This document shows, one piece after another, positions 33,821 to 43,183 of a stretch of 64,000 bases of DNA. The stretch's first letter is position 1. Each line of letters starts with the position of its first letter. The notes beneath the pieces are model-generated. The model had not been told where the DNA came from and ran no database searches. It saw only the letters and a list, made by a program, of their open reading frames with translations. The translations under genes and the position numbers were made by a program. Source of the stretch: Brevundimonas poindexterae (lineage in GTDB: Bacteria; Pseudomonadota; Alphaproteobacteria; Caulobacterales; Caulobacteraceae); contig NZ_JAIVLL010000002.1 in assembly GCF_020524625.1 (NCBI RefSeq), forward strand, positions 62,001 through 126,000, written 5' to 3'.

Positions 33821-34849
33821 ATGGCCATGCGCCGCCCGCCCGTCCGCCCTGTCCTGCTGAACCGTCGTGCCGTGCTGGCCGGCGGCGTGGCGATCGGAAC
33901 GGCGGCCGGTCTCGCGGCCTGTGGCAACTCCGAACCCCCGGTGGACGAGAATGGCCGCGTGCGCCTGCGCCTCGTGGTCGACGGTCCCGCCACGGTGGAT
34001 CTGGGCGGCTTCTACCAGGCGCTTGCGACCGGCCTCTATGAGGCCCGGGATCTCAACGTCCAGCTGGTCCGCCCCGGCTTCGGGCAGGACGTGCCCCGCG
34101 CGCTCGCGACCGGCCGGGCCGAGCTGGGCCTTGTCGACGACGGCTTCATCCCGCTTCGCCTTGTCGAGGAGGGCGCGCCCGTAAAGGCCGTCGCCGCCTT
34201 CTTCCAGACCTCGCCGCGGGCCCTGATCTCCCACGCCCCGGTCGACAGTGCGGGTCCCCCTCCTCCCCCTTCAGCGGTTCAGGTGGCCAATGCCGACCGC
34301 GACACCCTCTGGCCCTGGATGCAGGCCCGTCTCGGGTATTCCGACGACGAGCTTGCCGACCATGACCTCGACGCCTTCCTCGCCGATCCCCGGGCCGTCA
34401 TGCTCGGCCACGTCGCCCGCGAACCCGTCCACATCGCCGCAGCTGAAGGGCCCGCGACCACCGTCCGCTTGCTGGCCGAGGACGGCTTTGCCTCGTACGG
34501 CGACCTGCTGCTCGCTCCCACGGCGTTCGCCCGCGACAATGAGGCGGCGCTCCGGGCGTTCATCGCGGCCTCGATTGAAGGATGGAAGGACTACGTCAAC
34601 GGCGATCCGGAACCGGCCCACGCCCTGATCCGCAAGGCTCTTCGCGGTCGGGGAGACGAGACTCTCGGCGCCGCACACGACGCGCTTCGCGCGGCTGCCA
34701 TCGTCACCGGGGGCGATCCCTCTGCCGGCATCGGCACCATGTCCGAAGCGCGCTGGCAGGCCTTCTTCGACGGCGCCGTCGAGGCCGGTCTGGCACAGCC
34801 CGAGCTGGCGTGGCGCGACGCCTGGACCCCGCTCTATATACCGGCCTGA
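33821..34849 (+). CDS. Substrate-binding lipoprotein, NMT1/SsuA-like
   Basis: 342 residues with an N terminus combining twin Arg and a lipobox (LLNRRAVLAGGVAIGTAAG-LAAC). The body VRLRLVVDGPATVDLGGFYQALATGLYEARDLNVQLVRP and GRAELGLVDDGFIPLRLVEEG is the NMT1/THI5-like or SsuA-like periplasmic binding fold for sulfonates, nitrate-type ligands or pyrimidine precursors. No permease or ATPase gene is adjacent, so the transporter partner is elsewhere or the protein has another role. Ligand cannot be told. Confidence 0.82.
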   Translation: MAMRRPPVRPVLLNRRAVLAGGVAIGTAAGLAACGNSEPPVDENGRVRLRLVVDGPATVDLGGFYQALATGLYEARDLNVQLVRPGFGQDVPRALATGRAELGLVDDGFIPLRLVEEGAPVKAVAAFFQTSPRALISHAPVDSAGPPPPPSAVQVANADRDTLWPWMQARLGYSDDELADHDLDAFLADPRAVMLGHVAREPVHIAAAEGPATTVRLLAEDGFASYGDLLLAPTAFARDNEAALRAFIAASIEGWKDYVNGDPEPAHALIRKALRGRGDETLGAAHDALRAAAIVTGGDPSAGIGTMSEARWQAFFDGAVEAGLAQPELAWRDAWTPLYIPA

Positions 34850-34936
34850 TCAGCTTCAGGTTTCGGTCGGCTGTTAGCGGGCGATTAAACCTGGGCCGCC
34901 TAGGGTTGTCGCATGCCAGACCTGCCGGAGTGCGGA

Positions 34937-35914
34937 ATGCCACGCGACCCAGCCATTTTCCCGACGGCGCATGCCTGTCACGGGCTCGGCGCGACCGCGG
35001 CCCTGCTGCTCGGTGTGCTGGTCGGACCGGCCATGGTTCAGGCCCAGGATGCCCCGGCGCTCCGATATCTCGACTGGAACGGTCGCCCGGCGCCGGTCGC
35101 CATGGCCCGCGCCGAAACGCCGGCCGCGCGGGGCGATATCCCGGCCCTGCGCCCGGTCTCGCCCGTCATTCCCCATGCGGGGACCCAGTCCTACGCCTCG
35201 GTGCCCGAGCTGCGACCGGCCACGCCCAGCCTGCCCCTGCGCACCATTCGCGCCGACGGTCGCCCCGGCCTGACCCCGGCCGACGCCTTCTTCGCAGCCC
35301 CGCAGAGCGTGCCGGTGTCGGCACCGCGTCCCCCTGCGCCACAGCCTGTGCGCACCCCGGTTGTTGAGGCTCGCCCGGTCGCCTCGTCCGCGCCGCCAGT
35401 GCGACAGGCTCCGCCCCCCGCACCGGTCGAGCGCCCGGCTCCGCAGCCGGTGCCGCAGACTGTGCCGACGCCCGCCCCCACCCCTGCCCCGACGCGTCCG
35501 GCAGAATGGGCGGATGACCCCATGGCCCCCCGTGCGGATGCGCCCATCTGGTCGGTCGGCCAGTCCCGACAGGCCCCGGCTGCCGCCGCCGCGCCCGCCC
35601 CGGCCCCGGCCGCGTCGCCACCGGTCGCCCCGGGGACCCAGCCGCAGCCCACCTACCCGACCGAGCGCACGCCGCAGGCTGCCTCCCAGGGGGCCCGCTA
35701 CTACTCCGTCCACCGCCAGAATGGCCGTCAGCCCGACCGGACGCCCATGCCGGAGCAGGTCTATCTCGACGCCCTGCCGATCGAGATGGAGGAAACGCCC
35801 GTCTCGCCGTCCATGGCCCGCCCGCCCGAGCCGCCCCAGCTGGTCCGCAATCCGGACGGCACGGTGCGCCGCACCACGGGGGAATCGGCCCGCAGCGCCG
35901 GGGCACGCCAATGA
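34937..35914 (+). CDS. Proline/alanine-rich exported protein
   Basis: 325 residues from the ATG at 34937, which has CCGGAG six bases upstream; an ATG at 34913 lacks such a site. A hydrophobic signal (GATAALLLGVLVGPAMVQAQ) is followed by a long low-complexity stretch of PAP, APA and PVP units (about residues 130-240) and a more ordered C terminus (GARYYSVHRQNGRQPDRTPMPEQVYLD). This looks like a periplasmic or cell-wall-spanning linker. It overlaps the DUF2336 gene by four bases. Confidence 0.75.
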   Translation: MPRDPAIFPTAHACHGLGATAALLLGVLVGPAMVQAQDAPALRYLDWNGRPAPVAMARAETPAARGDIPALRPVSPVIPHAGTQSYASVPELRPATPSLPLRTIRADGRPGLTPADAFFAAPQSVPVSAPRPPAPQPVRTPVVEARPVASSAPPVRQAPPPAPVERPAPQPVPQTVPTPAPTPAPTRPAEWADDPMAPRADAPIWSVGQSRQAPAAAAAPAPAPAASPPVAPGTQPQPTYPTERTPQAASQGARYYSVHRQNGRQPDRTPMPEQVYLDALPIEMEETPVSPSMARPPEPPQLVRNPDGTVRRTTGESARSAGARQ

Positions 35915-37017
35915 CGGCCATGGAGTCCGAGGGCGCCGTCCAGTCGCGCCTGCCCGATCTGATCGCCATGGCGCGCGAGCCGTCCAGCGAGAAGCGCCGC
36001 GCCCTGCTGCGTGAGCTGACCGACGTCTTCTTTGGTACCGACACCCACAGCTCGACCGAGACGGATCTGTACGGCACCGTCCTCGCCGAACTTTCGGCCG
36101 AAATGGAAACCGCCGTCCGGGCGGAGCTGGCCCAGCGCTTCGCCGCGACTGCCGCGGCCCCTCGCGCCCTGATCCGCCGCCTCGCCAACGACGAGGCCGA
36201 GGTGGCGACGCCGGTCCTGACCAGTTCCCCGGTCCTGACCGACGGCGACCTGATCGAGGTCGCCCGCACCCGGGGCCAGGATCACCTGCGCGCCGTCTCT
36301 GCCCGCAAGGATGTGTCCGAGGCCGTGTCGGATGCCATCGTCGACCACGGCGATGACGAGACGCTCGAGCGCCTGCTGTCGAACGAAGGGGCCCAGCTGT
36401 CCCGTGCCGCCAGCGAAAAGGCTGTGGAGCGCGCCCGCGCCAATCCGGCGCTGCATGCCGCCACAGTCGAGCGCAAGGCCCTGCCGCCGGACCTGCTGAA
36501 CGAGATGTATTTCATCGTCGAGGCGCGCCTCCGGCACACCATCCTCGAGCGCAACGCCCGGCTCGACCCGGCTGTCCTCGAAAGCGCGCTGGAGGCCGGG
36601 CGGACCCGCCTCGCCACCCAGGACGGGGCCCTGCCGGCCGACTATGCCGAGAGCCTCGCCTATGTCGAGGAACTCCACGCGGCCAATCAGCTGACGCCCC
36701 AGATGCTGGCGCGCTTCCTGCGCTCGGGCGGCCGGACCTGCTTCCTGATCGCCCTGGCCCAGCTGGCCGAGATTGATTTCCACACCGCCCGCCAGATCAT
36801 CGAGCGGTGCGACCTCGATGCCCTGGCCGTGGTCTGCCGCTCCGCCGGTCTGGATCGAGCCCTGTTCCTGACCTACGCCGTGGTCCTGTTGAACAACGAC
36901 GGCTCGGCCATGGCCAAGGCCCACAGCTACGGACGGATGTACGAGGAGCTGGCGCCCGACGCCGCCCGCCGCACCCTCCGCTTCTGGCGCATGCGCCGAG
37001 AGGCCCGCGCCGCCTGA
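35911..37017 (+). CDS. DUF2336 domain protein
   Basis: 368 residues, soluble, all helical. The first 200 residues resemble the DUF2336 family (RRALLRELTDVFFG, LIEVARTRGQDHLRAVSARKDVSEAVSDAIVDHGDDETLERLLSN), which reads as HEAT-like helical pairs of unknown role. It is related to the minus-strand protein at 37670-38899. It follows the Pro-rich gene with a four-base overlap and ends at the terminator before mucR. Confidence 0.85.
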   Translation: MTAMESEGAVQSRLPDLIAMAREPSSEKRRALLRELTDVFFGTDTHSSTETDLYGTVLAELSAEMETAVRAELAQRFAATAAAPRALIRRLANDEAEVATPVLTSSPVLTDGDLIEVARTRGQDHLRAVSARKDVSEAVSDAIVDHGDDETLERLLSNEGAQLSRAASEKAVERARANPALHAATVERKALPPDLLNEMYFIVEARLRHTILERNARLDPAVLESALEAGRTRLATQDGALPADYAESLAYVEELHAANQLTPQMLARFLRSGGRTCFLIALAQLAEIDFHTARQIIERCDLDALAVVCRSAGLDRALFLTYAVVLLNNDGSAMAKAHSYGRMYEELAPDAARRTLRFWRMRREARAA

Positions 37018-37032
37018 CCCCACACAGCAAAA

Positions 37033-37066
37033 GGCCCGCCGGATCGCTCCGGCGGGCCGATTTGTC
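37033..37066. terminator. Bidirectional intrinsic terminator between DUF2336 and mucR
   Basis: GGCCCGCCGGA (37033-37043), loop TCGC, TCCGGCGGGCC (37048-37058) with GATTTGTCTCTT after it on the plus side and TTTTGC on the minus side. It ends transcription of the convergent DUF2336 and mucR genes. Confidence 0.85.
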
Positions 37067-37081
37067 TCTTGAGGCTCTGCC

Positions 37082-37510
37082 TTACTTCTTGGCGCGGGCA
37101 GTACGGGCCGGCTTACGGCCGCCCTGGCCCAGTCCCATCTGCTTGGCCAGTTCCGAACGGGCCTTGGCATAGTTGGGTGCGACCATCGGGTAGTCCTTGG
37201 GCAGGCCCCACTTCGACCGGTATTCCTCCGGGCTCATGTCGTATTTGGTGCGCAGGTGACGCTTCAGCGACTTGAACTTGCGACCGTCTTCCAGACAGAT
37301 CAGATAGTCCGGCGTGATCGACTTGCGGATCGGCACGGCCGGATCCTTGACTTCCGGCTCCGGCTCGGGACCGTCACCCGACAGCTGCGACAGGGTCGAA
37401 TGGATCGACCCGATCAGGGCAGGAACGGCTTCCGGCGGCAGAATGTTGTTGCTGACATAGGCGGAAATGATGTCCGCCGTCATTTCAAGCAGCTCGGCTT
37501 TTTCTTCCAT
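37082..37510 (-). CDS. mucR: MucR/Ros-type transcription regulator
   Basis: 142 residues. The single zinc finger is YLICLEDGRKFKSLKRHLRTKYDMSPEEYRSKW: Cys, Asp, His and a second His side, then the helical YPMVAPNYAKARSELAKQMGLG. This is the Ros/MucR finger of alphaproteobacteria, where MucR proteins act with CtrA and SciP in cell-cycle and envelope control. The N terminus (LLEMTADIISAYVSNNILPPEAVPALI) is the oligomer domain. It lies between two DUF2336 genes; a 159-base upstream spacer with AT-rich TATTAA may hold its own control site. Confidence 0.94.
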   Translation of the reverse strand: MEEKAELLEMTADIISAYVSNNILPPEAVPALIGSIHSTLSQLSGDGPEPEPEVKDPAVPIRKSITPDYLICLEDGRKFKSLKRHLRTKYDMSPEEYRSKWGLPKDYPMVAPNYAKARSELAKQMGLGQGGRKPARTARAKK

Positions 37511-37669
37511 CGATCATCCAGACGTTTACAGAGCGAGGCGATACAACCTTGCAGGAATCGCCCCTGATGGCGCGCTGATAGAACAATCGGCGTGATCGCG
37601 CAATTGTCAGGACCGCTTTTCTGAATTGAAGCGACGCTATTAAGCTCAATCAAGACGCGTGGCGCGAAA

Positions 37670-38899
37670 CTAGCGCCCGAAATCTTGGGCCAGCGCCATC
37701 ATCGCCGTGCGTTCCGGCATGGAGTATTCATCGACCTCGTCGGTCTCTCCGTCCCGGATGGCTTTCAGCAGGGCGGGCGTCATGGCCGAGGTCAGCGACC
37801 AGTTCCAGTACCGCAGTACCGTTTGCGCCCGGTCGACCGCCAGCATTTCAAAGGTCGTCTGCACCCGCTCCCAGGTCGGATCCACGCGCCCGTCCGGCAA
37901 GGTCTCGGGCCGTTTCATCGAACGCCACAGCGCCGTCAGATACTGCCGGTCCAGCCCCGTCGCCTTGCACAGGATAGCCACCGGTTCGCCGCCGGGATCA
38001 CCCAGGATCTTGGCGCCGGTCAGCGGTTTCACCCCGGAGAGGTAAGCGATCTCGGCCGCCGACTCGCGGCCCATGCCCGCGCGCTCGATCTGCACGATGG
38101 CGTCTTCCAGGCTGTCGTACGGGCTCTTGTCGATGGCACCGCGGTTGCGCTGCCGCCGCTCGATGAACTGCAGCGCCTTGCGCGACACCGGGTCCTGCCA
38201 GCCTTCCGCGGCGGCGAGGGCGAAGATGTCCTCGGACACCTCCTGCATCACCTCCCGCGACACGGCAAAGCGCTGCAGGATGGTGCGCCGGTCCTGCGCA
38301 TTGCACCACCAGAACATCACATAGGCGCCCGATGGTCTCAGCTCCGGCCGCCGCAACAGGTGTTCGCACAGCTTCGGCTGGTTGCGGCTCAGCGCCACCG
38401 CCATCTCGATCGCCGTCTGGGACAGGCGCGCGGTCGTGTTGCGCAGCAGCGCCTCGACCACATCGGCATGCGCACCCTCAATCAGCACCTCGGACACCAC
38501 CTCCGAGACCCCGCGCCGGGCGGCGATCAGGATGTGGTGGTCATGGCTGGTATCGCGGGCACACGACAACAGGTCCGCGTCCGTCAGACCCGCGCAATTC
38601 TCGATCAGCACCCCGGCCACGGCCGGCTCATCCCGGAGCAGCAACCGCATCAGGCCGTTCGGCAGCTCCGACAGCGGCGCCAGCCGATGGGCCATCTTCA
38701 TCCGGTCGGACGGGGTCGCCAGACGCGCCATCTCGACCAGCAGATCGCCGGTCACAGCCCGCTCGAATGCATTGATCCGGCTGGTCGGCAGGGACACCAC
38801 ATCCGCCAGCCGCTTCAGCAGGGCATGGCGCGCCTTCCAGGTCGAGTCCGACCCGGCCTCGGGCGCACCATCCTGCGGGCTGGTAAGGGGCTGGGTCAT
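37670..38899 (-). CDS. DUF2336 domain protein (second copy)
   Basis: 409 residues, helical. DADLLSCARDTSHDHHILIAARRGVSEVVSEVLIEGAHADVVEALLRNTTARLS aligns by eye with the DUF2336 protein at 35911-37017, and both continue into a C-terminal helical half with 'GAKILGDPGGEPVAILCKATGLDRQYLTALWRSM' versus 'AVVCRSAGLDRALFLTYAVVL'. Start at 38899; a small upstream space of 107 bases separates it from the divergent membrane protein gene. Function unknown. Confidence 0.85.
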   Translation of the reverse strand: MTQPLTSPQDGAPEAGSDSTWKARHALLKRLADVVSLPTSRINAFERAVTGDLLVEMARLATPSDRMKMAHRLAPLSELPNGLMRLLLRDEPAVAGVLIENCAGLTDADLLSCARDTSHDHHILIAARRGVSEVVSEVLIEGAHADVVEALLRNTTARLSQTAIEMAVALSRNQPKLCEHLLRRPELRPSGAYVMFWWCNAQDRRTILQRFAVSREVMQEVSEDIFALAAAEGWQDPVSRKALQFIERRQRNRGAIDKSPYDSLEDAIVQIERAGMGRESAAEIAYLSGVKPLTGAKILGDPGGEPVAILCKATGLDRQYLTALWRSMKRPETLPDGRVDPTWERVQTTFEMLAVDRAQTVLRYWNWSLTSAMTPALLKAIRDGETDEVDEYSMPERTAMMALAQDFGR

Positions 38900-39006
38900 G
38901 TCGATCCAATCCTCGCCGGGTTCGGTTAACCGCCGGTCAAGACGCCCCGCGTCATGGCTCTTGCACCCTTCGGCCCGCTGGGCTTTGAAGAGGCGGGGGG
39001 CACGTC

Positions 39007-39705
39007 ATGAACGACCGGGGACTGCATGAGCTGAGCGAGGACGCCACTGGCTTCGGCCGCGCGGAATGGCGAACCCTGCGCGACAGCCTGATCCGCCCGC
39101 GCGCCCTGCTTGAAACCTATATGGTCGAGGGCCCCGATGGCGGCGGCCACTATGCCCGGCCGCTCCGGCTGTATCTGACCCTGTGCGGCCTGCTGATGCT
39201 GGTGCTGTTCCTGAAGGGAGGAACCGGCATCTATCTCGAGGCCTTCCCGGCAGAGGCGATCGAGCCGGTGATCGAGGCCTCGGGCAAGTCTCGCGAGGGC
39301 TTCATTGCCGACGCCGACAACTGGATGAGCCTGACCATGGTGCCCATCCTCCTGACCGTCTACGCCCTGGTCTGCGCGCCGCTGCTTCGCTGGTGGGACC
39401 CTGACGACCTCGGCTGGCGCCGGGCCTTTCGGGCCACATTCGCCTTTCTGAACGCCCTCACCATCCTGAGCCTGCCGCTCAGCCCGTTCGCCTTTGATCC
39501 GGCTTTCAGCGGCTACTGGCTGCTGTTCCTGCTGGTCGCCAGCGTCATCACCTTCCTGCGGATGGGGGGCGGACGCTGGTACCAGTCCTGGGGTCCGGGC
39601 GTGGCCAAGGGGGTAGCCCTGACCCTCGCCATCCAGATTTTCGCCTCCCTCGGCATCCTGCCCATCATCGGCATCGGCCTTCTGGCCGGGCTCTACGCGC
39701 CCTAG
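39007..39705 (+). CDS. Unidentified membrane protein
   Basis: 232 residues. An N-terminal soluble part (LRDSLIRPRALLETYMVEGPDGGGHYARPLRLYLTLCG) precedes five or six hydrophobic segments (LTLCGLLMLVLFL, MSLTMVPILLTVYALVCAPLL, ATFAFLNALTILSLPL, YWLLFLLVASVITFL, GVALTLAIQIFASLGILPIIGIGLLAGLYA). It may belong to the DUF3667/Yip1-like group but no zinc ribbon is seen. The start has GGGGGG upstream. Confidence 0.72.
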   Translation: MNDRGLHELSEDATGFGRAEWRTLRDSLIRPRALLETYMVEGPDGGGHYARPLRLYLTLCGLLMLVLFLKGGTGIYLEAFPAEAIEPVIEASGKSREGFIADADNWMSLTMVPILLTVYALVCAPLLRWWDPDDLGWRRAFRATFAFLNALTILSLPLSPFAFDPAFSGYWLLFLLVASVITFLRMGGGRWYQSWGPGVAKGVALTLAIQIFASLGILPIIGIGLLAGLYAP

Positions 39706-39720
39706 AACCCCGGCCAAGGC

Positions 39721-40215
39721 TCAGACCTGGTCGCGGACCAGAGTCAGAACGCGGCCCAGCAGGTTTCTGCCCTTCCAGGCTCCGGGATCGTGATTCCCGG
39801 GGTCGTCGAGCGCCAGGCCGTTTCCCCAGTTCCAGTCGCGCGGATTGGCCTCGACCAGCATGGCCGGAGCCGTGGCCTTCAACTGGCGGCCGGCTCCTTC
39901 GTTCTGGCTGAACTTGGCCAGATTGCCCTGATGCACGATGCGCACCCTGTGAACGCGCCAGACGTCGTCGTCGAAGCCCGAGACGGTCTGACCCAGTCGC
40001 TTCTGCACGGCCGGGTCGTCCGTGGCCATAATGGCAGATGCAACCCCGTGGTCCGCAAACAGTCGCGCCTTCTGCACCATCATCCACTGCTCGGCATTGA
40101 CGAAGGTCTCGTCCCCGAGAGTGAAGCGCGTGGGATGCCACTGGCTGAACACCCCCTTGATGAAGGGATGGAACTGACTGAACGCCTCAGGGTCGGGCAG
40201 ATCCTCTTCCCTCAT
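39721..40215 (-). CDS. NADAR-family (DUF1768, YbiA-like) protein
   Basis: 164 residues. FSQWHPTRFTLGDETFVNAEQWMMVQKARLF and RLGQTVSGFDDDVWRVHR plus LVEANPRDWNWGNGL are the NADAR fold motifs (WxP, NAEQWMM, A-x-P-x-D-x-x-W). NADAR proteins cleave glycosidic bonds in riboflavin intermediates or ADP-ribosylated products. It begins 8 bases after cysK on the same strand, so the two likely form an operon. Confidence 0.93.
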   Translation of the reverse strand: MREEDLPDPEAFSQFHPFIKGVFSQWHPTRFTLGDETFVNAEQWMMVQKARLFADHGVASAIMATDDPAVQKRLGQTVSGFDDDVWRVHRVRIVHQGNLAKFSQNEGAGRQLKATAPAMLVEANPRDWNWGNGLALDDPGNHDPGAWKGRNLLGRVLTLVRDQV

Positions 40216-40223
40216 AGGACGCC

Positions 40224-41213
40224 CTACAGCCCCTCGAACAACGCCGTGGACAGATAGCGTTCGGCAAAGCTCGGGATGATGACGACGATCGTCTTGCCGG
40301 CATTCTCGTCGCGGGCAGCCTGGCGGAAGGCGGCTGTCAGGGCGGCGCCCGAGCTGATGCCGACGGTCAGTCCCTCGGTGCGGGCCGCGCGCCGGGCCAT
40401 GTCGAAGGCCTCGTCATTGCTGACCTGTTCCACGGAATCGATCACGTCCCGGTCGACGATGGAGGGCACAAAGCCGGCGCCGATACCCTGGATCTTGTGC
40501 GGCCCGGGTTCGCCTCCGGACAGGACCGGCGAGTCGTTGGGCTCAACCGCCACCATCTGCACCGACGGCTTCTTCGCCTTCAGCACCTGGCCCACGCCCG
40601 TGATCGTGCCTCCGGTCCCGACCCCGGCGATCACCATGTCCACGGCCCCGTCGGTGTCCGCCCAGATCTCCTCGGCGGTCGAGACCCGGTGGATGGCGGG
40701 ATTGGCGGGATTGTCGAACTGGGCCGGCGAGACCGCGCCGGGGGTGCGCTCCAGCAGATCCTGGGCCATGGCGATGGCGCCCTTCATCCCCTTGTCCGCC
40801 GGCGTCAGCACCAGTTCCGCGCCCAGCAGCGCCAGCATCTTGCGGCGCTCCATCGACATGCTCTCGGGCATTACCAGGATCAGGCGATAGCCCTTGGCCG
40901 CCGCCACGAAGGCCAGGGCGATGCCGGTATTGCCGCTGGTCGGCTCGATCAGCACCGCACCGGGCTTGAGCTTGCCGGCCTGTTCCAGCGCCTCGATCAT
41001 CGCCAGTCCGATGCGGTCCTTCACCGAGCTCAGCGGATTGAAGAACTCCAGCTTGGCCAGCACCCGGGCTTTCGGGGACAGCTCGGCCGACAGCCGCGGC
41101 AGTTCGACCAGCGGCGTGTCCCCGATGGTCTCGAGGATCGAGCCATAGACCTTGCCGCGACCGGCGCGGGCGTGGCGGGACATGTCGGGCGAAGCGGGGA
41201 TGGAACCGGTCAT
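40224..41213 (-). CDS. cysK: Cysteine synthase A
   Basis: 329 residues from the ATG at 41213 with GGAGACC upstream; a frame to 41372 has no site and would reach into the fliI upstream region. The PLP Lys is in PLSSVKDRI (K65), with [26 protein letters not shown] and [11 protein letters not shown] following. It makes L-cysteine from O-acetylserine and sulfide. Divergent from fliI across 178 bases. Confidence 0.95.
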   Translation of the reverse strand: MTGSIPASPDMSRHARAGRGKVYGSILETIGDTPLVELPRLSAELSPKARVLAKLEFFNPLSSVKDRIGLAMIEALEQAGKLKPGAVLIEPTSGNTGIALAFVAAAKGYRLILVMPESMSMERRKMLALLGAELVLTPADKGMKGAIAMAQDLLERTPGAVSPAQFDNPANPAIHRVSTAEEIWADTDGAVDMVIAGVGTGGTITGVGQVLKAKKPSVQMVAVEPNDSPVLSGGEPGPHKIQGIGAGFVPSIVDRDVIDSVEQVSNDEAFDMARRAARTEGLTVGISSGAALTAAFRQAARDENAGKTIVVIIPSFAERYLSTALFEGL

Positions 41214-41364
41214 GGGGGAGGTCTCCGGACTCGAAAAAGGCCTCTTCAGATCGGCACGATCCGCCGTCATGCAAGGGCTACGGGCGATCTGTAAGCCGAC
41301 CTCAGGGCGAGATACAGGAAAGGGCAGCACCGACCCACAGCCCACTCCTGCTGCGGGCCGGAAA

Positions 41365-41380
41365 TTAGTCAATCGTTAAC
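41365..41380 (+). promoter_or_regulatory. CtrA-like box upstream of fliI
   Basis: TTAG at 41365-41368, seven bases, TTAAC at 41376-41380. CtrA's consensus is TTAA-N7-TTAA, so there is one mismatch. It lies 12 bases upstream of the fliI start, where early flagellar (class II) genes carry such sites in Caulobacter. Confidence 0.55.
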
Positions 41381-41391
41381 CACGTTGGCCG

Positions 41392-42771
41392 ATGGCTGGA
41401 GGCCAGCTTCCGGGGCCCGCCTTGCAATCTCTCGTCGCCGCAGTCCAGGCCGTCGATCCCCTTGTCGTTACCGGCAAGGTTGCTGGGGTGAGCGGCCTGC
41501 TGATCGAGTCGCGCGGCGGACTGACGCGACTGGCGGTCGGCGCCCGGGCCGAGATCGAGCGCCATGGCCTGCCCCCCCTGCCCGCCGAGGTCGTCGGCTT
41601 TCGCGAGGCCAAGGCCCTGCTGATGCCCTTCGGCCCGGTCGAGGGCGTGGCCCCCGGCGCCGACATCCGGATCGTGGAGACCGCCGGCGTGGTCCGCCCC
41701 ACCGCCGCCTGGCTGGGCCGCATCGTCAATGCCTTCGGCCAGCCGATCGACGGCAAGGGCCCGCTGGAACAGGGGTCGCGCTCCTATGCACTCAGGGCCG
41801 GACCACCCCCGGCCCACACCCGGGGCCGCGTCGGTCATCGCCTCGACACCGGGGTGCGCGCGCTGGACGTCTTCGCCACCACCTGCCGCGGCCAGCGGAT
41901 GGGCATCTTCGCGGGCTCCGGCGTCGGCAAGTCGGTGCTGCTGTCCATGCTGGCCCGCCGCGCCGAGTGCGATGCCGTGGTGGTCGGCCTGATCGGTGAG
42001 CGGGGCCGCGAGGTCCGCGAGTTCATTGAGGAGACCCTGGGGCCCGAGGGTCTGGCCCGCGCCATCGTGGTCGTGGCGACCTCGGACGAGCCCGCCCTCA
42101 CCCGGCGCCAGGCCGCCTATATGACCCTGGCCTGCGCGGAATATCTGCGCGATCAGGGCAAGCAGGTCCTGTGCCTGATGGACTCGGTCACCCGGTTCGC
42201 CATGGCCCAGCGCGAGATCGGCCTCGCCGCCGGTGAACCCCCGACCACCAAGGGCTACACCCCCACGGTCTTCTCCGAACTGCCCAAGCTGCTGGAGCGG
42301 GCCGGCCCCGGGCCCGTCCATGCCGACGGGCGGCCCACGGGCGCCATCACCGCCCTGTTCACTGTGCTGGTGGACGGCGGCGATCACGACGAGCCCATCG
42401 CCGACGCGGTGCGCGGGATCCTGGACGGCCACATCGTCATGGACCGCAAGATCGCCGAGCGTGGCCGTTTCCCCGCCATCGATGTGCTGAAATCCGTCAG
42501 CCGGACCCTGCCGGGGTGCCAGACGCCGCCCGAGCAGGAACTGAACCGCCGGGCCCGCCAGTGCCTGAGCGCCTATGCCAATATGGAAGAGCTGATCAAG
42601 ATCGGGGCCTATCGCGCCGGCGCCGATCCGATCACCGACCGGGCCATCGCCCTCAATCCGGCGCTGGAAGCCTTCCTGTCCCAGAAACCTGAGGAGGTCT
42701 GCGATCTTGCGACCGCCTTTAGTCATCTGGAAAGCATTCTGAACCAAGGTCTGGCAGAGCGAGTGGAGTGA
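41392..42771 (+). CDS. fliI: Flagellar export ATPase FliI
   Basis: 459 residues, soluble. F1-ATPase-like: Walker [11 protein letters not shown] at about 178, [42 protein letters not shown], then [47 protein letters not shown], the FliI/InvC signature. It powers secretion of flagellar subunits at the cytoplasmic face of the export gate. The start is 12 bases from the CtrA-like box, so the leader is short. It precedes fliJ by 4 bases. Confidence 0.97.
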   Translation: MAGGQLPGPALQSLVAAVQAVDPLVVTGKVAGVSGLLIESRGGLTRLAVGARAEIERHGLPPLPAEVVGFREAKALLMPFGPVEGVAPGADIRIVETAGVVRPTAAWLGRIVNAFGQPIDGKGPLEQGSRSYALRAGPPPAHTRGRVGHRLDTGVRALDVFATTCRGQRMGIFAGSGVGKSVLLSMLARRAECDAVVVGLIGERGREVREFIEETLGPEGLARAIVVVATSDEPALTRRQAAYMTLACAEYLRDQGKQVLCLMDSVTRFAMAQREIGLAAGEPPTTKGYTPTVFSELPKLLERAGPGPVHADGRPTGAITALFTVLVDGGDHDEPIADAVRGILDGHIVMDRKIAERGRFPAIDVLKSVSRTLPGCQTPPEQELNRRARQCLSAYANMEELIKIGAYRAGADPITDRAIALNPALEAFLSQKPEEVCDLATAFSHLESILNQGLAERVE

Positions 42772-42775
42772 CGTC

Positions 42776-43183
42776 ATGACCACCTGGGCCCGGTCCCTGA
42801 TCCGCATCTCGACCTATGAGGTCGAAACCCTTCAGAAGCGCCTGGCCGAGATCGGTTCTCGCCGCGCCTCCGCTGAAATGCGACTGGCCGTTCTGGATGC
42901 CGAGGTCGAGCTCGAGCGCGAGCGGGCCCGCAGCGATACCGATGCCAACATGCTGCTGCAGGCCTATCTGGACGGCTGGAAGCACCGCAAATCCACCGCC
43001 CAGGCCGACCTGGGCCAGCTCGAGGCCGAGGAAGAAGGCGCCCGCGACGCCCTGACCGGCGCCTTCGAGGAACTCAAGAAATTCGAGCACGTGGCCGAGA
43101 TCTCCCGGCTGGAGCGCCTGGCTGCCGCCGAGCGCCGCGAAGCCGCCGCCTTCGACGCCCTCGGCCTCAGGCGCCGTGCCTGA
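42776..43183 (+). CDS. fliJ: Flagellar export chaperone FliJ
   Basis: 135 residues, almost entirely coiled coil (TLQKRLAEIGSRRASAEMRLAVLDAEVELERERA, QLEAEEEGARDAL). Position directly after fliI, length and coil layout identify FliJ, which acts as the FliI-FlhA link. Its 3' end overlaps the xylanase start by 8 bases. Confidence 0.9.
   Translation: MTTWARSLIRISTYEVETLQKRLAEIGSRRASAEMRLAVLDAEVELERERARSDTDANMLLQAYLDGWKHRKSTAQADLGQLEAEEEGARDALTGAFEELKKFEHVAEISRLERLAAAERREAAAFDALGLRRRA

Noticed and set aside
38926..39717. 263-codon minus-strand frame over the membrane protein at 39007
   Set aside because: The plus-strand protein has clear membrane segments and an RBS; the antisense frame is Gln/Gly/His-rich noise.
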